37,761 nt of DNA from an uncultured Prevotellaceae bacterium (GTDB taxonomy: Bacteria > Bacteroidota > Bacteroidia > Bacteroidales > Bacteroidaceae): positions 1 through 37,761 of the forward strand of contig CAMHIM010000008.1 of NCBI GenBank assembly GCA_946185225.1, read 5' to 3'. Made by a program: the position numbers and the translations under genes. Under the pieces are notes generated by a model. It was not told the origin of the DNA and ran no database searches. It worked only from the letters and a program-made list of their open reading frames with translations. Below, piece after piece: positions 19,884 through 29,700 of the stretch. The stretch's first letter is position 1; every line of letters begins with the position of its first letter.

Positions 19884-19925
19884 ATCTAGACAGGTTAGAC
19901 AGGCTAGAACAACAAAAAAGAAAGA

Positions 19926-21860
19926 ATGATAGACCAGGCGACCAAAGACAAGATTCTTGACGCGGCACAGATTGTTGACGTGGTAGGAGAGTTCGTGACG
20001 CTCCGTAAGAGCGGTGTGAACTACAAGGGTCTTTGTCCCTTCCATGACGACCGCAACCCGTCGTTCATGGTGTCGCCGTCGAAGAACATCTGCCACTGCT
20101 TTGTGTGCGGGAAGGGCGGCACGCCGGTGTCGTTCCTCATGGAGCACGAGCAGATTACCTACCCCGAAGCCCTGCGCTGGCTGGCCCGCAAGTACAACAT
20201 AGAGATTGTTGAGAAGGAGATGACCGACGCGGAACGGCAGGAACAGAGCGAACGAGAGTCCATGTTCATTGTCAACGAGTGGGCCCGCGACTACTTTCAC
20301 AACATTCTGAAGACCGACACCGAGGGCATCGCCATCGGACGGCAGTACTTCCGCAGTCGCGGCATCCGTGACGACATCATCGAGAAGTTCCAGTTGGGCT
20401 ACGCCCTCCAGAAGCGAGACGCCCTGGTGACAGAAGCCCGTCGCAAAGGATATCAGGACGAGTTCCTGGAGAAGACCGGGCTCTGCATCCGTAACGAGCG
20501 TGGCACGTACGACCGGTACACAGGACGTGCCATCTTCCCCTGGCTGAACGTTTCCGGAAAGGTGGTAGCCTTCGGAGGACGCGTGCTCGACAGCCGCACA
20601 AAGGGCGTCGCCCAAAAGTACGTCAATTCCCCCGACTCCGACATCTACCACAAGGAGCGTGAGCTCTATGGCATCTACCAAGCCAAGAAAGCCATTGTCA
20701 AGGAAGACCGTGTCTTCATGGTCGAGGGCTATACCGATGTCATCGCCATGCACCAGGCAGGTGTCGAGAATGTCGTTGCCAACTCCGGCACGGCGCTGTC
20801 AGGCTACCAGATACGACTGCTGCACCGCTTCACCCAGAACATCACCCTCCTGTACGACGGTGACGAGGCTGGCATCCATGCGGCCCTGCGCGGTACCGAC
20901 ATGCTATTGCAGGAGGGCATGAACGTCAAGGTTCTGCTGCTCCCCGATGGCGACGACCCCGACTCCTTTGCCCGCAAGCACTCCTCCGAGGAGCTGAAGG
21001 CCTATATTGACAAGCACCAGACAGACTTCATTGAGTTCAAGACCAACCTGATGCTCAAGGGAGTCGAGGATCCCGTGAAGCGGTCGGAAGCCATCAGCAG
21101 CATCGTCCGCAGCATCTCCGTCATCCCACAACAGATAGTACGTGACTCCTACCTCACGCGGTGTGCCCAGCAGCTACAGCTGAACGAGCAGACACTGGTC
21201 AACACCATGAACAAGTACATCGCCCGCGACAGGGAGGAACGGCAGAAGGAACGTGAGCGTACCGAGAACAGGGCGACGTCCGCCACCGACACCCCGGCTG
21301 AGGAGCAGAAGGACGTCATCATCCCCATCGGCCTCCACTCCCTTGACGAGCAGTCGGCCCAGATAGAGCAGCTGCTGATACAGAACATCATCCGTCACGG
21401 CGACAAGGTCATCTTCGAGAATGTGGAGACAGACGACGGCCAGACCGTCAGTCTCACCCTGGCGCAGTACGTCGACCTGGACCTCTCTCAAGACGGGCTG
21501 CAGTTCAGCAAGCCCATCTACAACCAGGTGCTGGCAGACGCCGTAGCTCATGCCGGTGAGGAAGGATTCCGCTGTGAGACTTATTTCACCAACTCCCAAG
21601 ACCTGGAAGTGAGCCGGTTGGCTTCTAACATGGCGGTTGACCGGCATCAGCTGGGGGGACGCTTCAAGATGGAGGTCAGCAAGGAGATGCTCCGCCAGAA
21701 CATTCTGCATCTTGTCCGCGACTTCCGCTACTATATTCTGGAGGCCAGGCTGAAGGACCTCAAGAGCCGGCTGAACAGCGACCCTTCGCTGCTGAAGGAA
21801 TACATGGAACTCAGCGAACTATTCAGAACGCTGGCCAAGAAAATCGGACGAAACCAGTAA
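19926..21860 (+). CDS. dnaG: DNA primase
   Basis: Zn-binding CPFHDDRNPSFMVSPSKNICHCFVCGKGGTPVSFLM; FSGRAIFPW-like GRAIFPWLNVSGKVVAFGGRVL; Toprim VEGYTDVIAMHQAGVENVVANSGTALS. Confidence 0.97.
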   Translation: MIDQATKDKILDAAQIVDVVGEFVTLRKSGVNYKGLCPFHDDRNPSFMVSPSKNICHCFVCGKGGTPVSFLMEHEQITYPEALRWLARKYNIEIVEKEMTDAERQEQSERESMFIVNEWARDYFHNILKTDTEGIAIGRQYFRSRGIRDDIIEKFQLGYALQKRDALVTEARRKGYQDEFLEKTGLCIRNERGTYDRYTGRAIFPWLNVSGKVVAFGGRVLDSRTKGVAQKYVNSPDSDIYHKERELYGIYQAKKAIVKEDRVFMVEGYTDVIAMHQAGVENVVANSGTALSGYQIRLLHRFTQNITLLYDGDEAGIHAALRGTDMLLQEGMNVKVLLLPDGDDPDSFARKHSSEELKAYIDKHQTDFIEFKTNLMLKGVEDPVKRSEAISSIVRSISVIPQQIVRDSYLTRCAQQLQLNEQTLVNTMNKYIARDREERQKERERTENRATSATDTPAEEQKDVIIPIGLHSLDEQSAQIEQLLIQNIIRHGDKVIFENVETDDGQTVSLTLAQYVDLDLSQDGLQFSKPIYNQVLADAVAHAGEEGFRCETYFTNSQDLEVSRLASNMAVDRHQLGGRFKMEVSKEMLRQNILHLVRDFRYYILEARLKDLKSRLNSDPSLLKEYMELSELFRTLAKKIGRNQ

Positions 21861-21866
21861 CGCCCT

Positions 21867-23288
21867 ATGCATGGACTCTACCTGATTCTGGTTGCCCTCT
21901 ATTGGCTGACGGTCGTCCTGGCCATTGTCCACGTCGTGATGGACAATCGTCAACCAGCCAAGACAACGGCATGGGCACTCATCATCTGGTCAATCCCCGT
22001 GGCAGGCATCATTGCCTACCTGTTCTTCGGCATCAACACCCGCCGCCAGCGGCTGGTTAGTCGCCGGCAGATGGACGACCTCACGAAGCGCTCCATGCTC
22101 GGCTTCGTCAACCAGCAGGACCTGCAAATTCCAGAGCAGCACAAGACACTGATAGACCTTTTCATCAACCAGAACCTGTCCCTGCCCTTCCAAGGCAACA
22201 CCGTAAGCATCCTCACCGACGGCTACCAGTTTGTCCATGCATTGCTGGCTGCTATCGGAGAAGCCCACAGCCATATCCACGTAGACATGTACATCTTCGA
22301 GGACGACCCGCTGGGGTATCTCGTCAGCGACGCCCTGATAGCCAAGGCACAGGAAGGCGTGGAGGTACGCGTCATCTACGACGATGTCGGCTGCTGGAGT
22401 GTGAAGCAGCGGTTCTTCGAGCGGATGAAGGAGGCCGGCATTGAGGTGATGCCCTTCCTGCCCGTACGCTTCCCTTCGTTCACGAGTAAGGTGAACTACC
22501 GCAACCACCGGAAACTGATTGTCATTGACGGTCTGACGGGCTTTGTCGGAGGCATGAATCTTGCCCTGCGCTATGTCAAGGGCACCGGATGTCAGGCATG
22601 GCGCGACACAATGGTGCAGGTCAGCGGCCCAGGCGTCTACGCCCTGCAGCGGGCATTTCTCGTCGACTGGTATTTCGTTGACGGCACCCTGTTCAGCGAC
22701 CGCAAGTACTATCCCTCCCCTGAGCCGCAGCCGGCACAGAACCTGCTACAACTTGTTACCAGCGGACCGGCAGACCCCTACCCCGACATCATGCAAGGCT
22801 TCGTGCATATACTCCAGGCGGCACGTCACTATGTCTACATCGAGACGCCCTACTTCCTTCCCACCGAGCCAGTGCTCTTTGCCCTGAAGACAGCCGCCAT
22901 CGCCGGTGTCGACGTACGTGTCATCGTACCCCGCTACAGTGATGCACGGCTGACGGAACTGGCCAGCCGCAGCTATCTGCGCGAAGTGACGGAGGCCGGG
23001 GTACAGGTATTCTACTATACGGCAGGGTTCATGCACTCCAAGCTGCTGGTGTGCGATGACGACATCTGCACCTGCGGTTCCACGAACGTGGACTTCCGTT
23101 CGTTCGAGAACAATTTCGAGTCGAACGTCTTCTTCTACGGCCAGCCGATGGCCCTGAGGATGCGCGACGTGTTTATGTACGACCTTCAGGCGTCCGTCGC
23201 CTTCGACGACGTGCCTGGCCGGCAGCATCCCAAGTTCCTGAAACGGTTGTTGGAAAGTGTCCTGCGCCTTTTCTCCCCCTTAATGTGA
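21867..23288 (+). CDS. cls: Cardiolipin synthase (two PLD/HKD motifs)
   Basis: NYRNHRKLIVIDGLTGFVGGMNL and GFMHSKLLVCDDDICTCGSTNVDFRSFENNFE; N-terminal TM helices. Confidence 0.95.
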   Translation: MHGLYLILVALYWLTVVLAIVHVVMDNRQPAKTTAWALIIWSIPVAGIIAYLFFGINTRRQRLVSRRQMDDLTKRSMLGFVNQQDLQIPEQHKTLIDLFINQNLSLPFQGNTVSILTDGYQFVHALLAAIGEAHSHIHVDMYIFEDDPLGYLVSDALIAKAQEGVEVRVIYDDVGCWSVKQRFFERMKEAGIEVMPFLPVRFPSFTSKVNYRNHRKLIVIDGLTGFVGGMNLALRYVKGTGCQAWRDTMVQVSGPGVYALQRAFLVDWYFVDGTLFSDRKYYPSPEPQPAQNLLQLVTSGPADPYPDIMQGFVHILQAARHYVYIETPYFLPTEPVLFALKTAAIAGVDVRVIVPRYSDARLTELASRSYLREVTEAGVQVFYYTAGFMHSKLLVCDDDICTCGSTNVDFRSFENNFESNVFFYGQPMALRMRDVFMYDLQASVAFDDVPGRQHPKFLKRLLESVLRLFSPLM

Positions 23289-23834
23289 TTACCGGAAAAT
23301 AGAGAAGTTCACACTTCCGTAGCTACGATGCTCCACGAAGTGCGGATGGTTTGTGAACTGGTGATCCTTGCCGTGTTCGAAAACAAATACTCCGTCCTCC
23401 TTCAGCAACTGGTGTTCAAAGATGAGGTCAGGTATCTGCGGCAGTTCCTTCAAAGCATAGGGCGGGTCGGCAAAGATAAAGTCGAACGTTTGCCGGCAAC
23501 CCTTGATGAAGCGGAAGGCATCAGCACGCAGAGGCAGCACGTGGGCAAGCTCCTTCCCTGTGCCATCCAGCTTCTTCAGGCATTCGCAGATGAAACGGTG
23601 ATGGTCACGGTCCTGCTCGACACTCACCACCTGACAGCATCCCCGTGAGAGCAGTTCGAGCGTGATGCTTCCCGTTCCAGAGAAGAGGTCGAGTGCCACA
23701 GCCCCCTCAAAGTCCATATAGCCGACAAGCACATTAAAGATGTTCTCCTTAGCAAAGTCCGTGGTAGGTCTTGCCTTGAAGGATCGCGGAATGTCGAAGT
23801 GCCGTCCCCTGTACTTTCCCGTAATGACTCTCAT
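23289..23834 (-). CDS. rsmD: 16S rRNA (guanine966-N2)-methyltransferase RsmD
   Basis: MRVITGKYRGRHFDIP...RPTTDFAKENIFNVL...ALDLFSGTGSITLELLSRG...FIFADPPYAL. Confidence 0.95.
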   Translation of the reverse strand: MRVITGKYRGRHFDIPRSFKARPTTDFAKENIFNVLVGYMDFEGAVALDLFSGTGSITLELLSRGCCQVVSVEQDRDHHRFICECLKKLDGTGKELAHVLPLRADAFRFIKGCRQTFDFIFADPPYALKELPQIPDLIFEHQLLKEDGVFVFEHGKDHQFTNHPHFVEHRSYGSVNFSIFR

Positions 23835-24649
23835 CTTCCCTTCGTGTAGTAGGTCATCAGGTCGTAAGGCATGCCCTTTATCAGGGTAGCCGGTGCTCGG
23901 TTGAAGTCAGCCGTGGGGTTGATGACATATGCTTTCTGCAGATATTTGCGCAGTTCTGCGACGAGCCGTTCCTGCTCCGGGATGTCGCCGACGATGTGCA
24001 GTTCGTCATGCTCGTTGCTGAGCGAGAGTTGTTTCCACACATAGAGCAGGAAGTACAAGGCATCATGAGTATGCTTGGCATCGAAGGAGTTACAGAACTT
24101 GAAGCGATTCTTCTGATAGGAGAATATCTCCAGGCGCTGCTCATGGAAGTAGCCGTAGAGCTTGGCACGCGGACCAGTATAGCTGCGCTGATGCAGGTAG
24201 CGCCAGACGGGAGCCATGGCGCAGACAAAGCGCACGTCCTGAAAGTGGTCGGTCAGCACAAGCCGCAGGTCCTTATTGATAGAGAAAACGGCCACCGCGT
24301 TCAGGTCCGGAAGGACGTTGTAGAGCACGGGGTGCCCCTCCTGTCCCGGAAAGGCGTGCTGGTACATTTCCGTCATGGAGGTTTCCTCAAACACTTCGAT
24401 AGGAACCATCAGCACGGGAGAGTCGATGAGTGCAGTGGCCCGTAGTGCCGGCGTTGCCAACAGGGCGGCCTTCTTGAAAGCCTCGCGGAGGTTGGCGGCC
24501 ACAGAGACGCCGCTGCGGACGACGTAGGGTTCGTAGGTGATGGGCTGCTCAGTATCGTCCATATTGACAATGGAGAACGACAGCGTGTTACGGCCGACGC
24601 GGATGGTCAGCCGCTGCTTGCTCAGGTTGTTATTCCCAGTTTCCTGCAT
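23831..24649 (-). CDS. DUF3822-like protein
   Basis: About 270-aa ASKHA-like hypothetical overlapping rsmD by 4 nt; conserved Bacteroidetes context upstream of rsmD. Confidence 0.7.
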   Translation of the reverse strand: MQETGNNNLSKQRLTIRVGRNTLSFSIVNMDDTEQPITYEPYVVRSGVSVAANLREAFKKAALLATPALRATALIDSPVLMVPIEVFEETSMTEMYQHAFPGQEGHPVLYNVLPDLNAVAVFSINKDLRLVLTDHFQDVRFVCAMAPVWRYLHQRSYTGPRAKLYGYFHEQRLEIFSYQKNRFKFCNSFDAKHTHDALYFLLYVWKQLSLSNEHDELHIVGDIPEQERLVAELRKYLQKAYVINPTADFNRAPATLIKGMPYDLMTYYTKGR

Positions 24650-25106
24650 GGTTGTTCGGTATGTTTATGTCTCCTATTCTCAGTCCGGGGTAGCGCCCTT
24701 CGGCAGCCGCCTCTTCATTCAGGTATTCTATTTCACGGGCGTTGAGTCCCTCCAGATAGTCCTCATAGACGGCTCCACACTCCATGACGGGCACGTCGCG
24801 TCCGTCGCGGTTCTTCTTCATGCCGGTACGCAGCACAAACTGAAAGCCGCCGCTGCTGTAGGGTATCTCCTTCACGCTGTCAGGCACATCGAGCGAGTCG
24901 AGCGATGCTGCATAGTGGCCGTGGCGGGCCAGGAAGCGGGTCTGTGCCTGCCCAATAGCCAGGAGACGCTGCTTCACTACCCTCTCGCGCTCACTGCGCT
25001 GCTGCTGGAAGCTGATGGGCTGCCACACACTGAGAACACAGATGCACAGCAGTCCGGCGACGAGAGCAGCCAGCAGCATATTTAAGGAGATAAAAGGACG
25101 TCTCAT
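24630..25106 (-). CDS. Small membrane-anchored hypothetical protein (pseudopilin-like layout)
   Basis: Single N-terminal TM followed by QQQRSERERVVKQRLLAIGQAQTRFLARHGHYAASLDSLD; overlaps the DUF3822-like ORF. Confidence 0.6.
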   Translation of the reverse strand: MRRPFISLNMLLAALVAGLLCICVLSVWQPISFQQQRSERERVVKQRLLAIGQAQTRFLARHGHYAASLDSLDVPDSVKEIPYSSGGFQFVLRTGMKKNRDGRDVPVMECGAVYEDYLEGLNAREIEYLNEEAAAEGRYPGLRIGDINIPNNHAGNWE

Positions 25107-25120
25107 TCAGAAATTCTTTA

Positions 25121-25128
25121 TATCTTTG
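25121..25128 (+). promoter_or_regulatory. -7-like element TATCTTTG (rightward, helicase gene)
   Basis: Matches TAnnTTTG; about 85 nt upstream of ATG 25214. Confidence 0.5.
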
Positions 25129-25134
25129 CACTTG

Positions 25135-25142
25135 CAAAGGTA
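25135..25142 (-). promoter_or_regulatory. -7 element TACCTTTG on the minus strand (leftward, for the 25106 gene)
   Basis: CAAAGGTA on the plus strand, 29 nt upstream of the minus-strand start at 25106. Confidence 0.55.
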
Positions 25143-25166
25143 CGAAGAAGTTGGGAAAGACAATAC

Positions 25167-25198
25167 GTTAAGAAGTCAAGAAGTTAAGAAGTTAAGAG
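25167..25198. repeat. 8-bp tandem repeat GTTAAGAA x4
   Basis: GTTAAGAA GTCAAGAA GTTAAGAA GTTAAGAG followed by TTTTTT. Confidence 0.9.
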
Positions 25199-25213
25199 TT
25201 TTTTGCATTTTAT

Positions 25214-26656
25214 ATGGTCTGCGAGGAGATAAAATACCGCATCATACAGCTTTTCGGCTTTCCGCCGACCGTCGAGCAGCAGCACGCCATTGACGTGCTG
25301 TCACGTTTCATGACCGACCGCGACGAGCAGGCGGTCATGGTGCTGCGCGGGTCGGCGGGCACAGGAAAAACCACTCTGGCCGCTGCCGTGGTGCGTGCCC
25401 TGACGGCCCTTGGCCAAAAGCTGGTGCTGCTGGCACCGACGGGACGGGCAGCAAAGGTGTTGTCGCTCTACGCCAGCCATCCGGCATCCACCATACACCG
25501 TCGCATCTACCGGAAGAAGACGTTCGAAAGCACCGGTCCGGGAGCCTTCAGCCTGAACTACAACAACATGCAGGACACCTTGTTTATCGTCGACGAAGCC
25601 TCAATGGTCAGCAACCAGACAGCAGGCGACCTCTTCTCCGGACAGGCTTCACTGCTGGACGACCTCATACGCTTCGTTTACAACCAGCGCAACTGCCGTC
25701 TGATGATTATCGGTGACCCCGCGCAGTTGCCCCCGGTGGGCGAGACGCGAAGCCCCGCCCTACAGCCCCGCGTTCTCGGCAGCTACGGGTTGCGCGTCTA
25801 CGAGGCTACCCTCAACGAGGTCCTGCGTCAAAGCCTGGACTCGGGCATTCTCCTCAACGCCACACACATACGCAACATCGTTCCTCCTGAGAACGGCGGA
25901 CAGGTAGTGCTGCCGCAGATATGCTTCAACGGGTTTCCCGACATCCGTCGCGTGCCGGGCGACGAGCTTATCGAGACCCTGGCGGGCAGTTACAGTCATG
26001 CGGGAGTGGACGATACCATCGTCATCACCCGTTCCAACAAGCGGGCCAACATCTACAACCAGGGCATCCGCAACACGGTGCTCGGCCGTGAAGAAGAGCT
26101 CTGCCGCGGCGACCTGCTGATGATTGTGAAGAACAACTACAGCATCCCCCTGCCCCACTCCAGCGAGGAGGAAGGCCTGACCTTCCTGGCCAACGGCGAC
26201 CGTGCCGTGGTACAGCGCGTGCGCCACATCCACGAACTGTACGGTTTTCGCTTTGCTGATGTCACCATGACCCTTCCGGACTACGGCGACTACGAGCTGA
26301 CTGCCACCGTACTGCTGGACACACTGACGTCCGAGGCCCCGGCACTGACGCGACAGCAGCAGGAACAGCTGTTCCTCGGGGTCATGGCCGACTACAGCGA
26401 CATCCCGCGTAAGGCCGACCGGCTGAAAAAGGTGAAGGAGGATCCTCACTACAACGCGCTGCAAGTGAAATTTGCCTATGCTGTCACCTGCCACAAGGCA
26501 CAGGGAGGACAGTGGGCACACGTCTACGTGGACCAAGGGTACATGACTGACGACATGCTGACCACCGACTACCTGCACTGGCTGTACACCGCCCTGACAC
26601 GCGCCACGGAACGGCTGTTCCTGGTCAACTGGCCCAAAGAGCTGACGGAGAGATAG
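25214..26656 (+). CDS. RecD/UvrD-like ATP-dependent DNA helicase
   Basis: Walker A VLRGSAGTGKTTLAAAVV; Walker B LFIVDEASMVS; IIGDPAQLPPVGE; C-terminal VTCHKAQGGQWAHVYVD...LYTALTRATERLFLVNW. Confidence 0.93.
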   Translation: MVCEEIKYRIIQLFGFPPTVEQQHAIDVLSRFMTDRDEQAVMVLRGSAGTGKTTLAAAVVRALTALGQKLVLLAPTGRAAKVLSLYASHPASTIHRRIYRKKTFESTGPGAFSLNYNNMQDTLFIVDEASMVSNQTAGDLFSGQASLLDDLIRFVYNQRNCRLMIIGDPAQLPPVGETRSPALQPRVLGSYGLRVYEATLNEVLRQSLDSGILLNATHIRNIVPPENGGQVVLPQICFNGFPDIRRVPGDELIETLAGSYSHAGVDDTIVITRSNKRANIYNQGIRNTVLGREEELCRGDLLMIVKNNYSIPLPHSSEEEGLTFLANGDRAVVQRVRHIHELYGFRFADVTMTLPDYGDYELTATVLLDTLTSEAPALTRQQQEQLFLGVMADYSDIPRKADRLKKVKEDPHYNALQVKFAYAVTCHKAQGGQWAHVYVDQGYMTDDMLTTDYLHWLYTALTRATERLFLVNWPKELTER

Positions 26657-26660
26657 TTAC

Positions 26661-26726
26661 GAAGGTCCGACACATTCAACGCGAAAGTCCGGCACTTTCG
26701 GGGTAAAAGTCCGGCAGTTTCCCCAG
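26661..26726. repeat. 22-bp tandem array C: three diverged units
   Basis: GAAGGTCCGACACATTCAACGC / GAAAGTCCGGCACTTTCGGGGT / AAAAGTCCGGCAGTTTCCCCAG, starting at 26661, 26683 and 26705; 4 nt after stop TAG 26654-26656. Confidence 0.8.
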
Positions 26727-26744
26727 AAAGACATTTTTTGACGA

Positions 26745-26768
26745 GAAACGAATGCCGTTTCGTTTTTT
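26745..26768 (+). terminator. Short intrinsic terminator-like hairpin after the helicase gene
   Basis: GAAACG / AATGC / CGTTTC followed by GTTTTTT. Confidence 0.6.
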
Positions 26769-26773
26769 CTTCG

Positions 26774-26781
26774 TACCTTTG
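26774..26781 (+). promoter_or_regulatory. -7 element TACCTTTG directly upstream of the S8-S9 peptidase gene
   Basis: TTCGTACCTTTGTCGGCTATG; 6 nt from ATG 26788. Confidence 0.55.
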
Positions 26782-26787
26782 TCGGCT

Positions 26788-29700
26788 ATGAGAGAGATTT
26801 TCTGTAAAATACGAAAAGCACTACTGTTTCTAACACCATTTTGCTACGCTGCAACAGTATCCCTGCCGGCATCCGGCCAGGAATGCGTTGCCGGATGGCA
26901 CAAAGGATACACCCCTACCCTTCAAGGAGCCAACATCGAGGCTGCCCTGCAGTTGCTGCGTGACAGCGGGCGCAAGCCTACAGGTCCCGTAGTAGTAGGC
27001 ATTATTGACTCCGGCATCGACACGACAGCCGTCACTCTGCAGCAAAGCCTATGGACCAATCCCGGCGAACGCCTTGACGGCCGCGACACCGACGGCAACG
27101 GCTATGCCGACGACCTGCACGGCTGGAACTTTCTGGGCACCCGCGACGGCAAGTTCAACATGACGAGTGCCGGCACCGAGGAATACCGCCAGTTCAAGCG
27201 GCTCTACCCCAAGTACAAGAACGTCAAGGAACGCTCAGAGGCAAAGGACAAGAAGGAGTATGACTTCTACCTCAGGATGCGCCACGAGGCCAAGATTGAC
27301 AGCTACCTGCGTTTCTACGAGCTGGCCTGTGAGTCACGGGAGACCATGAACGCCTCGTCGCTGAAGCGGCTGGAGGAAATGGAGAAGAACATCTACAGCA
27401 TAGAACATAGCCAGGACAAGCGGCTGCTCATAGGCGACAACATGGAGGATGCCCGTGACCGCTACTATGGCAACCCGACACTGACCATCGAAGGCTGTGA
27501 GCACGGCACGTTCGTCGCCGGCATCATCGGCGGACAGACGGTTGCCGACTCCCGCTACCAGGGCATTGCTCCCGACATAGCCCGTCTCATGATAGTACGT
27601 GCCAGCCCCGACGGCGACGAGTACGACAAAGACGTGGCCTCGGCCATCCGCTATGCCGTCGACAACGGCGCCCGCGTCATCAACATCAGCCTGGGCAAGT
27701 ACTACTCACCGCAGGAGCGCATGGTGAACGACGCCATCCGCTACGCACAGAGCCATGATGTCGTCATCGTCCATGCTGCCGGCAACAACAGCAAGGACCT
27801 GGACACCATCGCTGTCTACCCCTCGGGAACCAACCGTGCGGGACACTTCTTCGACAACTTCATCCGCGTAGGAGCCACTGACGAACAGGGGCACGTGGCA
27901 GACTTCTCGAACTACGGAGCCTCCAGGGTACACCTTTTCGCACCCGGCACCGACATCGCCTCCGTCTTCCCCGGCAACCAGTACAAGCTGTCACAGGGCA
28001 CCAGTTTATCGGCACCCGTCGTGACAGGCATCATTGCCCTGCTGCGCAGCTACTTCCCCGAACTGAAGGCCCCGCAGATACGTCAGTTGCTGATGGAGAC
28101 GGTGCGGCCCATGGACGGTAAGACAAGCATCAGCGGCGGCACCGTCGACATGCTGGCAGCCGTCCACCGGCTGACTGACGGCCCCGTCAACTGGTATGGC
28201 GCCGAGTCCGTCAGCGAGAAGAACGTCTCCTCACTGGTCAGCAACCTGAACATTTTACCCTCCTTCATCAGCGGGACCCCCTTCGTCAAGTGGGAGAAAG
28301 ACGACAAGCAGTTCATGGTCGATGCCCGTACGGGCAAGGTAACCCCCCTGAACCAGGACGTCATCGACGCCTACAAGCGCCGTCACCCGAAGGAGCAGGA
28401 GGAAGACCGCTTCGGGTTCCACTTCGGCAAATCGACACAGACCCGCGACTCACTCTACACCATGCTGGGCGACCGCTACAACCTGCATGTACGCGACAAC
28501 CGCACGGGCGACATCCGCCAGCTGACCACCGACGGCCGCGCCTTCGCCTCCTACTGTTCCCAGGGTGCGAAGGACACACTGAGCGAGAAGCATCCCATTG
28601 GATTCTGGCGCGGACACGTGTACCTGTGCATGGTCTACGACGACACCAAGGTAGGCTACCTGAACATCGTACACAGCACAGTCACCCCCCCCAGTCTGGA
28701 GCAGAAGAAGATGCCCCTGCCCGGAGGCAATGCCATCCGTCACTACCGGCTCTACTGGTATAACGCCGACACCGGCGAAGGCCGGCTGCTGCCCGTCTCG
28801 CCCCGTCCTGACGACTTCATCCAGCTGGACTACGGCAAGGAGGACGATCACATTTTCCTGCTGCGCCGCAACCGCAGCGTCGACACGCTGGAGCTGTGCC
28901 GCATCGACATACCCACAGGTGAGATACGTACCGTCATCTCTGAGCCATGCCTACCCCACGTGAACGTCAATATGTTCCACTACCACGTGCTCAACCACGG
29001 CCGTGAGATACTCTGGTGGAGTGAGCGTACAGGACGCGGCAACTACTACCTTTACGACGGCCGCACAGGACAGCTGAAGAACCGTGTCACCCTGGGCGAC
29101 GGACTGGTGGCAGGACGCATTGAACACATCGATACACTCGGCCGTAGCATCGTCTTCCTCGGCTACGGACAGGAGCAGGGCGTCGACCCCAACTACACCT
29201 ATTATTATAAGGCAAGTCTTGACGGCCGCCGGCAGCAATTGCTGACCTACGGCAACGGCGAACACCAGCTGCAGTTGAGCCACAACGGGCGATGGGCCAT
29301 TGACACCTACTCACGCATGGACCTGCCACCTGTCTACAATGTCGTCAGTCTCGACAACCCCAAGAAGCACTTTGAGTTCTACCGCACCAGCGAGGAAGAC
29401 TGTCTGAAAGCTGGGTGGGTAAAGCCTACGCTGGTCAAGGTGAAGGCCGCCGACAACGAGACCGACCTCTACGGCGTCATGTACCTGCCGCGTGAAGCAC
29501 GCGAGAACCCCGCCACTACGAAGAAGTTCCCCGTCATCTCCAACGTCTACCCCGGTCCGCAGGACGACCAGATACCCCGTAGGTTCACCGTCGACGAGAA
29601 CGGCAACCAGTCGCTGGCCGAGCTGGGCTTCGTCGTCGTCAACGTCCAGCCCCGCGGCTCGTCGCCCCTGCGCGGACGCGACTTCTACTGCTACGGCTAC

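Noticed and set aside
26752-26787. Upstream start MPFRFFFVPLSA for the peptidase
   Set aside because: It overlaps a terminator-like hairpin and the TACCTTTG element; the signal peptide is better formed from ATG 26788.
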